5,030 nt of DNA from an uncultured Sporolactobacillus sp. (GTDB lineage: Bacteria; Bacillota; Bacilli; Bacillales; Sporolactobacillaceae). A program made the translations under genes and the position numbers. Positions 1 through 4,984 of the stretch are shown here, one piece after another. Position 1 is the first letter of the stretch; the number at the start of each line of letters is the position of its first letter. The stretch covers positions 1-5,030 of the forward strand of contig UQRJ01000232.1 in assembly GCA_900543345.1 (NCBI GenBank). The letters run 5' to 3'. The notes beneath the pieces were generated by a model. It was not told the DNA's origin. It ran no database searches and worked only from the letters and a program-made list of their open reading frames with translations.

Positions 1-50
1 TACGAGATGTCTTAGGGTCTCGTGGGCTCGGAGATGTGTATAAGAGACAG
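1..50. other. Nextera i7 sequencing adapter (artefact)
   Basis: This is not genomic DNA. Positions 1-8 are the tail of the Illumina P7 primer, 9-16 (GTCTTAGG) an 8-base i7 index, 17-31 (GTCTCGTGGGCTCGG) the Nextera i7-side adapter, and 32-50 (AGATGTGTATAAGAGACAG) the 19-bp Tn5 mosaic end used in tagmentation libraries. The reverse complement of the index, CCTAAGAC, is as I recall a standard Nextera XT index (N726). Any reading frame crossing position 50 carries adapter-encoded residues, so biological sequence starts at 51. Confidence 0.98.
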
Positions 51-998
51 GAGATCCGGATTCAGCAAAAATTGTTTTTCCAGCGGCGCAGCATACGGCA
101 TCAGCGGCGCGGGCGGTGCCGACAGCCTTTTGATCGGCGCATCGAGATCGAACAGGCAATTTTCGGCAATGGTTGCCGCCACTTCGCTGATCACACTGCC
201 TTCCTTGTTGTCTTCGGTCACCAGTAACACTTTCCCGGTTTTCGCCGCCGCTTGGATGACGGCTTCCTCGTCGAGTGGATAAACCGTCCGAAGATCAAGA
301 ATGTGAGTCGAGATCCCTTCGCCGGCCAGTTTATCTGCCGCCTGCATCGCATCATTGACGGCCAAGCCATAGGTAATCACGCTCACGTCGGTACCTTCGC
401 GTTTCACGTCGGCCTTGCCGAGCGGCAGCACATAATCGGTCGCGGGCACCTCGCCCTTAATCAACCGGTAAGCACGTTTATGCTCGAAAAAGATCACCGG
501 ATCGTTCGAACGGATCGAGGCCTTAAGAAGCCCTTTGACATCGTACGGCGTCGACGGCATGACAATCGTCAGCCCCGGTACGTTGGCAAAGATCGCTTCC
601 ATCGATTGCGAGTGATACAGCCCGCCGTGCACACCGCCGCCGTAAGGGGCACGGATCGTCAGCGGACAGCTCCAATTATTATTGGAACGATAGCGGATTT
701 TCGCTGCCTCGGAAATGATCTGATTGGCCGCCGGCAGCATAAAATCGGAAAATTGCATCTCGGCAATCGGACGCATGCCGTACATCGCCGCACCGATCGA
801 CACGCCGACAATCGCCGATTCGGCCAGTGGTGTATCAATGACCCGCTGCGCACCGTATTTTTCATACAAGCCTTTTGTCGCTTGAAAGACACCCCCGCGT
901 TTGCCGACGTCCTCGCCAAGCACAAAGACATTATCATTACGTGCCATTTCTTCATCCAACGCCTGCGTGACGGCTTCGATATATGAAATTACTGCCAT
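51..998 (-). CDS. bkdAB: Branched-chain 2-oxo acid dehydrogenase E1 subunit beta, 3' partial
   Basis: This is the beta subunit of the thiamine-diphosphate E1 component of the branched-chain 2-oxo acid dehydrogenase complex. It works in the cytoplasm with the alpha subunit to decarboxylate 2-oxo acids from Val, Leu and Ile and pass the acyl group to lipoyl-E2. The sequence is strongly like Bacillus BkdAB. DTPLAES (55-61) holds the conserved Glu60 that contacts the cofactor; the block around YHSQS (128-132) holds the conserved His129; the C-terminal transketolase-like domain runs from about 195 with LDLRTVYPLD at 234-243. The start at 998 (MAVISYIEAV) is chosen because GAGGAGGAAGAG lies 8 bases upstream; an upstream in-frame ATG would overlap bkdAA deeply. 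It begins 13 bases after the bkdAA stop, so the two are co-transcribed. 316 native codons remain of about 327; the last native residue is Leu at 51-53, beyond which the frame runs into adapter. A pyruvate dehydrogenase E1 beta is the alternative, but similarity favours BkdAB. Confidence 0.95.
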
Positions 999-1011
999 TT
1001 TCTCTTCCTCC

Positions 1012-2007
1012 TCAGCCTTTTTCTTCGTAAACATAGCGCAATATCGAATCCGGCGCGGCAAACGGCGCTTTTTCAGCATAATCGGTCGCTTCATCGAGTT
1101 CTTTTTTAATCCGCGTCTCCATCTCTTGCTCGAGGTCTTCGGTCAATACGCCGACTTCGCGCAAATAAGTGGCAAAGGTAATCACGCCGTCGCGTTTCTT
1201 CGCTGCATCGACTTCCTCTTTTGTCCGGTAAGTCATGTCGTTATCGTCGCTTGTGTGCGGCGTCAGCCGATAGCAATCCGCCTCGAGCAGAGACGGCCCC
1301 TCGCCGCGGTGAGCTCGGTCGGCCGCCTTTTTCACCGCTATGTAGGCCGCCAGCGGATCATTGCCGTCGAAGGTCTCGCCGTACATACCGTAGCCTTCCG
1401 CCCGGTCGGAGACATGTGCGCAACTGAGTTGTTGCCGGAGGCCGACGGAAATCGCGTAATGATTGTTCTCACACATGAAAATCACCGGCAGTTTATGGAC
1501 ACCGGCAAAATTTGCCGCTTCATGAAAATCACCCTGATTCGACGATCCTTCGCCGAAATCGACAAAGCTGACGATGTCGTCGCCTTTAAGCTTCGCAGCT
1601 AAAGCAATGCCGACCGCGTGCGGATTCTGCGTCGTCACCGGCGACGAATGGGTCAGCATGCGCAATTTTTTATAGCCAAAATGACCCGGCATCTGCCGGC
1701 CGGCTGAGTTCGGATCTTCTGCCTTAGCAAAATTGTTGAGCATCATTTCCTTAACAGTCATCCCCCACGCCAGCACAAAGCCATAATCACGGTAGTACGG
1801 CGCGACGTAATCTTTCTCCCGATTCAGTGCAAACGCTGCACCGACCTGCGCCGCTTCCTGTCCCTGACAGGAAACGACAAATGGAATTTTTCCGGCACGG
1901 TTCAGCAGCCACAGCCGCTCATCGAGCCGCCGTGCTTTCAGCATAATCTCGTACATGTGTAAAACATCCTGATTTGAAAAGCCTAATGCATGATGGCGGT
2001 TTTGCAT
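1012..2007 (-). CDS. bkdAA: Branched-chain 2-oxo acid dehydrogenase E1 subunit alpha
   Basis: This is the 331-residue alpha subunit of the E1 decarboxylase, close to the usual length for Bacillus BkdAA. The thiamine-diphosphate motif runs from GEG (152-154, in FGEGSSNQGDFHE) to NN (181-182). The YYRDY segment (71-75) and THSSPV (119-124) match cofactor-binding positions of the family. PHTSDDND (250-257) followed by YR matches the loop of branched-chain E1 alpha proteins, which supports branched-chain over pyruvate specificity. The start at 2007 is chosen because GAGGAGG lies 8 bases upstream. A start at 2034 would add nine residues (MIKDEEEII) that merely translate the ribosome binding site. 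TGA stop at 1012-1014, then bkdAB after 13 bases. In B. subtilis the gene before bkdAA is lpdV (E3); here only a remnant-like fragment lies 30 bases upstream, so E3 would have to come from another locus. Confidence 0.96.
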   Translation of the reverse strand: MQNRHHALGFSNQDVLHMYEIMLKARRLDERLWLLNRAGKIPFVVSCQGQEAAQVGAAFALNREKDYVAPYYRDYGFVLAWGMTVKEMMLNNFAKAEDPNSAGRQMPGHFGYKKLRMLTHSSPVTTQNPHAVGIALAAKLKGDDIVSFVDFGEGSSNQGDFHEAANFAGVHKLPVIFMCENNHYAISVGLRQQLSCAHVSDRAEGYGMYGETFDGNDPLAAYIAVKKAADRAHRGEGPSLLEADCYRLTPHTSDDNDMTYRTKEEVDAAKKRDGVITFATYLREVGVLTEDLEQEMETRIKKELDEATDYAEKAPFAAPDSILRYVYEEKG

Positions 2008-2011
2008 GATT

Positions 2012-2018
2012 ATTTCCT
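2012..2018 (-). promoter_or_regulatory. Ribosome binding site of bkdAA
   Basis: A purine-rich GGATGAGGAGG tract on the minus strand lies about 8 bases before the ATG at 2007. It decides the start, because the longer in-frame start at 2034 would place the Shine-Dalgarno inside the coding sequence. Confidence 0.8.
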
Positions 2019-2037
2019 CCTCATCCTTTATCATTTA

Positions 2038-2120
2038 TCATTGAATCATTCGGCCATCCGCAGGCGGCAGCATCGATTCAATGCCACCTCCTAATAAGAC
2101 CAGGTCATAATTTAACCCAT
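2038..2120 (-). pseudogene. lpdV: Probable deletion remnant of dihydrolipoamide dehydrogenase (E3)
   Basis: On the minus strand the codons at 2107-2080 read YDLVLLGGG, which looks like the FAD-binding N-terminus of E3 proteins (typically YD-V-hydrophobic-LGGGxGG). The frame then reads directly IESMLPPADGRMIQ and stops (TGA 2038-2040), resembling the E3 C-terminus (E-x-x-L-x-ADG-x-x-I). More than 400 residues of the normal protein are absent. A good ribosome binding site, AAGGAG (2130-2135), sits 9 bases before an ATG at 2118-2120, but that ATG is one base out of frame with YDLV; adding one base gives MGLNYDLVLLGGG. The stop is 30 bases before bkdAA, matching the lpdV-bkdAA order of Bacillus bkd operons. 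The reading is an inference from short similarity; it could instead be a leader sequence that resembles E3 by chance. Confidence 0.5.
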
Positions 2121-2150
2121 AAAAAAAAGCTCCTTCTTTATTTCGCTTTT

Positions 2151-2230
2151 TAATACGTAATGGGTCACAAAAGGTTCCACGTTCTTTTTTTATTGTACGC
2201 TCCCTAAAGAAAAGATACAATTACGTATTA
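2151..2230. repeat. 10-bp inverted repeat flanking the bkd promoter candidate
   Basis: TAATACGTAA (2151-2160) and TTACGTATTA (2221-2230) are exact reverse complements 60 bases apart, each containing the palindrome TACGTA. The right arm adjoins the candidate -35 box (2215-2220) and the left arm falls about 25-35 bases after the predicted transcription start. The placement suggests paired operator sites for a bkd regulator, but I do not recognise the motif, and neither a CodY-type box nor a sigma-54 promoter is visible here. Confidence 0.5.
2192..2220 (-). promoter_or_regulatory. Candidate sigma-A promoter for the bkd genes
   Basis: On the minus strand a -35-like TTGTAT (2215-2220; three of six bases match TTGACA) is followed, after a 17-base spacer, by TACAAT (2192-2197; five of six match TATAAT). 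The transcript would start near 2185 and have a leader of about 178 bases before bkdAA. B. subtilis bkd uses a sigma-54 promoter, and I found no TGGCAC/TTGCA pair in this gap, so control here may differ. The weak -35 makes this tentative. Confidence 0.45.
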
Positions 2231-2497
2231 AAGAAAAGATTTTTCAACGATAGAAAAAAGCACAAACAATTCAGTAAGCGTTTGGTAAAAATCTGCATAA
2301 GGTTGATTATCATCAGACCGTCCACGCCGTAAGGTCAATGCCAGCGAGCTCAGTGCATGGCAAATTCATACAGCCAGTTCATATCGACCGTCCTCGGGGT
2401 CAGGACGAAACGAATGCTTTGTGGCATAGATTCTTAACCAACCACAAATGTCTGAGGCCGAGGACCCATCAAAAATGAGTTCCCGGCCCTTTTTAAC
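2228..2497 (-). pseudogene. Decayed, unidentified coding fragment with in-frame stop
   Basis: Between a TAG (2498-2500) and a TAA (2228-2230) the minus strand stays open for 89 codons apart from one TGA at 2366-2368. The translation looks protein-like: an upstream part with KKGRELIFDGSSAS, then DICGWLRIYATKHSF and RPDPEDGRYELAV, and after the TGA a part with LALTLRRGRSDDNQPYADF and QTLTELFVLFSIVEKSFL. No ATG and no ribosome binding site begin it. I do not recognise the family. It may be the end of a gene mostly lost by deletion, perhaps in the event that removed most of lpdV. The TGA is unlikely to be read through, since bkdAA and iolH use TGA as their stop. Its G+C content is higher than that of the AT-rich stretch at 2110-2300. 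Confidence 0.4.
2390..2465. repeat. Nested imperfect inverted repeat (potential hairpin)
   Basis: GTCCTCGGGGTCAG (2390-2403) pairs with CTGAGGCCGAGGAC (2452-2465) at 12 of 14 positions, the exception being a symmetric GG/GG internal loop. Inside it TTTGTGG (2418-2424) pairs exactly with CCACAAA (2442-2448) around a 17-base loop. No T-run follows on either strand, so it does not look like an intrinsic terminator. It lies within the decayed coding fragment. It could be a structured RNA, a small mobile-element relic or chance. Confidence 0.45.
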
Positions 2498-2545
2498 CTA
2501 AAAGTGCTAGACAGACATGCTCCCATTTTTCAGTATCGTTTTAAA

Positions 2546-3430
2546 TCAGGCGGGTAATTCCTTTTGAATTCTGGCCAATCCTTCAGGAGCCAGGTGATCC
2601 ATCTTTTCCGGATAGCCGAAATAGGAGATGCTGACAATCGTATCTTCCTTTTTACTGAATTCCATCTTCCGTAACTGATCAAAGAGTGAATCAAAGTCAA
2701 CCTCCCCTTCGCCGATACCCAAATGCTGATGAACGGTCGCATGATGGGTGGGCTGAATCGTCGGCGGGTTCAGAATATAGCGGCAATCTTTCATCGGATT
2801 CATCGTGTCCGCAACAATAATATGTTTCAAATCTCTGCCCGCATAGGCTAACATTTTACGCACATCTCCCTTCCCCTCGTCATAGAAGAAGGTATGCGGA
2901 ACCGCATACAAATACGTGACATAATCGCTTCTTAGCGATTTGACAAGATCCGCAGCCTCATAACCATTTTCAATAAAATCATAAGGATGAGCCTGAATAT
3001 CCACTCGAATGCCTTCTCGTTCAAAAATCGGCAATAATTCCTCCATCGAGCGATACCACATGGCTTCACATTTTTCCGATTGATGCGGATCGCCCGACAG
3101 CTCCGTATTCATGACATGAACATCCATTTCCACCGCAAGTTGAATAGCCCTCTTCCAATTGACTACCGCAGCTTCCCTTGTCTCTTCATCGGGCCCGGAC
3201 CATCTGTAAACCGGTAGTAGCGATGAAAGTTCCAATCCATTATTTTTCAAGGCCTTCTTATATTCAGCCACGGTTTCACGGCTTGCTTTTGGGTGTTTGT
3301 AAAAAGGCAGAAGACGATCTTGGGGAGATTGCTCAATGTACTTAAAACCCCATCGAGCAATCCGATTCACGACCTCCGTAATGGTTAATCCTTGCTTAAA
3401 TAAAACATCCGGATCGCATGCGATTTTCAT
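2546..3430 (-). CDS. iolH: IolH-family sugar phosphate isomerase/epimerase-like protein
   Basis: This 294-residue protein is similar along its length to Bacillus IolH (about 290 residues), a TIM-barrel protein of the xylose-isomerase-like superfamily encoded in myo-inositol operons; its exact reaction is not settled as far as I know. Recognisable blocks are YIEQSPQDRLLPFYKHP (31-47), LLPVYRWSGPDEE (71-83), MNTELSG (107-113), RSMEELLPIFEREGI (127-141), IQAHPYDF (145-152), IVADTMNP (205-212), YILNPP (218-223) and VHQHLGIGEGEVDF (233-246). Acidic and His residues in the last blocks are likely metal ligands; Gln146 sits where many relatives have Glu, and I cannot say whether that is normal for IolH. 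The start at 3430 has GGAGG 9 bases upstream; a start at 3478 would translate through that site. It lies 186 bases downstream of iolC on the same strand. There is no clear terminator after its TGA (2546-2548). Confidence 0.88.
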   Translation of the reverse strand: MKIACDPDVLFKQGLTITEVVNRIARWGFKYIEQSPQDRLLPFYKHPKASRETVAEYKKALKNNGLELSSLLPVYRWSGPDEETREAAVVNWKRAIQLAVEMDVHVMNTELSGDPHQSEKCEAMWYRSMEELLPIFEREGIRVDIQAHPYDFIENGYEAADLVKSLRSDYVTYLYAVPHTFFYDEGKGDVRKMLAYAGRDLKHIIVADTMNPMKDCRYILNPPTIQPTHHATVHQHLGIGEGEVDFDSLFDQLRKMEFSKKEDTIVSISYFGYPEKMDHLAPEGLARIQKELPA

Positions 3431-3616
3431 GAAATATGTCCTCCAATCTTTTTTGTAAGCGATACCATTTTTATTCAATCTTCAAGTTAACTACCCCGGC
3501 TGGCAATCCCGTTGATCCAGGCGACATTTCAATTTAACAATTACCTTTTTACCGCACAAGATTTCGACCCGTCTCAGGAGCAGAATGTTCAATCCATTCG
3601 AAACCCGTCCATCATT
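3431..3616. other. iolC-iolH intergenic gap
   Basis: These 186 bases separate the iolC stop from the iolH start. Apart from the iolH ribosome binding site (GGAGG, nine bases before its ATG) I see no convincing gene, promoter or terminator. Both strands contain only short frames. The spacing is long for two genes of one iol operon, where neighbours usually nearly touch, which may mean that intervening sequence was lost or that iolH has its own unrecognised promoter. Confidence 0.5.
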
Positions 3617-4630
3617 TTAACCTTGTATCTTTTCAAATGGGTTGCCCACTTTTTTCATATATGCTTTAATTTCATCAACAGTAGGAAGGGATTCGGAACT
3701 TGAATGACTGCCAATATTGATAGCTGCCGAAGCACTGGCAAAATGAAGGGCTTTCTCGATACTATAGTTCTCCAGCAAGCAATAGATCATCGCGGAACCG
3801 TGAGCGTCGCCGCCCCCAAAGGACTTAAGAACATTAGCCGGGTATGCCGGCACTTTGACTTGTTGATGATCGTTCGTAAATGCGGAAGAACCTTTACTCC
3901 CGTGTTTGATGACAACGATTTCATTTTGTCCCTCATTCATCCAATAATTTGCAATTTCCAGATCGTTAAGTTTCGCATGGCCTAACAAACCGCCTGTAAG
4001 ATCAAACTCCTCCCGGGAACCAATTATCAACGAACTTTGACGGGCCACTAAGCTGTAATAAATAGCCGTTTCTTCTTTACTATTCCATGTATAGCTTCGA
4101 TAATCCAGATCAAAAATAATCCTCACCTGATGTTTTCGGGCAAATTCGATGGCCTTGAATACTGCTTCCCGCGAAGGAGAGGCAGCCAGTGCAGTCCCTG
4201 ACACCAGTAATATCTTTGCTTTTGAGATATACTCCTCATCAATTTCCGACACGTCCAGTTTTAGATCGGAGCTTTCATTGCGATACATTAAAATGCTGCT
4301 TTCAGTAGCTGACTTCATTTCCGTAAAAGTCAATCCTAGCTTATCATCGCCTGTCGAAGTCACAATATGGGAAGTATCGACCCCTTCACGCTCAAAGATC
4401 TGCTTAACATAACGGCCAAACTGATCATTGGAAATTTTACCAATAAAGCCGACCTTTTTCCCCAGACGAGACAAACCGATGACGACATTGGCCGGAGAAC
4501 CGCCTAAATATTTTGTAAAAGTGCGACTTTTTTCCAGCGGCCGGTTAATTTCATTGGGATTAAAATCAATCGTCACACGCCCGATGGCAATAACATCGAT
4601 TTCCCTATCCTTATTTATTGAGAATGCCAC
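3617..4630 (-). CDS. iolC: 5-dehydro-2-deoxygluconokinase (PfkB family)
   Basis: It phosphorylates 5-dehydro-2-deoxy-D-gluconate with ATP to the 6-phospho form, the kinase step of myo-inositol catabolism before the IolJ aldolase. The 337-residue protein aligns with Bacillus IolC (325 residues). It shows IAIGRVTIDFN (15-24), the first PfkB signature region GGSPANVVIGLSRLG (43-57), FTEM...SSILMYRNE (102-119), LLVSGTALAASPSREAV (141-157), DLDYRSYTW (174-182), VVIKHG (239-244), and the second signature KSFGGGDAHGSAMI (269-282) with catalytic Asp275. The usual GAGD is GGGD here, which the PfkB pattern tolerates. Tail HSSSESLPT (309-317) is also IolC-like. The start is a GTG at 4628-4630, chosen because AGGAGGGG (4637-4644) lies just upstream with suitable spacing. 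It is the first gene after the promoter at 4733-4761. Its base composition is more AT-rich than that of the bkd genes. Confidence 0.95.
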   Translation of the reverse strand: MAFSINKDREIDVIAIGRVTIDFNPNEINRPLEKSRTFTKYLGGSPANVVIGLSRLGKKVGFIGKISNDQFGRYVKQIFEREGVDTSHIVTSTGDDKLGLTFTEMKSATESSILMYRNESSDLKLDVSEIDEEYISKAKILLVSGTALAASPSREAVFKAIEFARKHQVRIIFDLDYRSYTWNSKEETAIYYSLVARQSSLIIGSREEFDLTGGLLGHAKLNDLEIANYWMNEGQNEIVVIKHGSKGSSAFTNDHQQVKVPAYPANVLKSFGGGDAHGSAMIYCLLENYSIEKALHFASASAAINIGSHSSSESLPTVDEIKAYMKKVGNPFEKIQG

Positions 4631-4636
4631 TGATAA

Positions 4637-4644
4637 CCCCTCCT
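4637..4644 (-). promoter_or_regulatory. Ribosome binding site of iolC (GTG start)
   Basis: AGGAGGGG on the minus strand has its GGAGG core (4639-4643) 8 bases before the GTG at 4628-4630. No ATG in this frame lies at the right distance, so it fixes the GTG as the start. Confidence 0.85.
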
Positions 4645-4679
4645 ATTTTGTTTTGCATTCATTGCCATATCGGTCTGCT

Positions 4680-4700
4680 TTATAAAATGTAATGACTCAT
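4680..4700 (-). other. Six-codon leader reading frame before iolC
   Basis: On the minus strand AAGGAG (4709-4714) is followed, after 8 bases, by ATG (4698-4700) and the codons MSHYIL, then TAA (4680-4682). It sits between the predicted transcription start near 4726 and the iolC ribosome binding site. The signal to start translation is as good as that of iolC. It could be a leader peptide that affects iolC translation or a chance frame; no attenuator hairpin is evident beside it. Confidence 0.35.
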
Positions 4701-4732
4701 TCGTCACTCTCCTTCAATGGCTTAGCACATAA

Positions 4733-4761
4733 AATATACCATATATTGATTATTTGATCAA
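4733..4761 (-). promoter_or_regulatory. Sigma-A promoter of iolC
   Basis: On the minus strand TTGATC (4756-4761; four of six bases match TTGACA), a 17-base spacer and TATATT (4733-4738; five of six match) form a sigma-A promoter. TGG directly before the -10 gives an extended -10 element. Transcription would start near 4726, leaving a leader of about 96 bases before iolC. Spacer and -35 are covered by an inverted repeat, suggesting repression. Confidence 0.7.
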
Positions 4762-4766
4762 TATAT
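4741..4766. promoter_or_regulatory. Operator-like inverted repeat over the iolC promoter
   Basis: ATATATTGAT (4741-4750) and ATCAATATAT (4757-4766) are perfect reverse complements with 6 bases between, covering the -35 box and most of the spacer. On the minus strand the stretch 4741-4776 also contains three A-C/T-CAA direct repeats (AACCAA, GATCAA, AATCAA). They resemble, from memory, the WRAYCAADARD repeats bound by the DeoR-type repressor IolR in B. subtilis, with about one mismatch each. A repressor site is a reasonable inference; its identity as an IolR site is tentative. Confidence 0.55.
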
Positions 4767-4787
4767 TTTGGTTATTTATTAGCAATT

Positions 4788-4799
4788 ATAAGCGCTTAT
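4788..4799. promoter_or_regulatory. 12-bp palindrome, LacI/CcpA-type operator candidate
   Basis: ATAAGCGCTTAT is a perfect palindrome with the AAGCGCTT core typical of LacI/GalR-family and CcpA (cre) sites. It departs from the cre consensus (TGWAANCGNTNWCA) at the outer positions. It ends 26 bases upstream of the iolC -35 box. Carbon catabolite control of an inositol operon would fit, but an upstream cre often activates, so the role is open. Confidence 0.45.
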
Positions 4800-4984
4800 C
4801 AGTCAACATATAACCATGATTTTTTATCAACGTATACTGCCTTCGACGGAAAAAAGCTTGTTTAAGGATAAAGGATAATAAAATCCAAACACCGTACCTC
4901 TTTCCGTCCCACTATAAAAAAGGTTATTCACACTGTAAACTGTACTGCCCAAAAATTAGATTTATCAAAGCCACGGCAATATAT
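4800..4984. other. Non-coding or undetermined right end of insert
   Basis: These AT-rich bases upstream of the iolC control region contain no gene I can support. An 8-bp inverted repeat, GACGGAAA (4845-4852) and TTTCCGTC (4901-4908), is the only structure noted. From 4984 leftwards two short minus-strand frames are open for about 19 codons before stops, which could be the tail of an upstream gene, but they are too short to judge. Confidence 0.4.

Noticed and set aside
22..986. Plus-strand open frames opposite bkdAB
   Set aside because: They are antisense shadows of a clearly recognisable E1 beta gene, two of them starting inside the adapter.
999..1094. N-terminal extension of BkdAB from an upstream in-frame ATG
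   Set aside because: It overlaps bkdAA by about 80 bases, its residues are unlike the family, and the start at 998 has a strong ribosome binding site.
2366..2368. Recoded TGA (selenocysteine or alternative code) in the decayed frame
   Set aside because: bkdAA and iolH end with TGA, no matching SECIS case can be made, and the frame has no start or ribosome binding site.
2390..2465. Intrinsic terminator after iolH
   Set aside because: The hairpin lacks a following T-run on the minus strand and lies about 80 bases past the stop inside a decayed frame.
3431..3478. 16-residue N-terminal extension of IolH
   Set aside because: It translates through the GGAGG site, and MKIACDPD matches the start of the family.
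3830..3890. GGGD instead of GAGD at the IolC catalytic motif as a sign of inactivation
   Set aside because: The PfkB signature allows Gly at this position and the catalytic Asp275 is kept.
4928..4984. C-terminal end of an upstream minus-strand gene
   Set aside because: Only about 19 codons are open, in two competing frames, with no recognisable motif.
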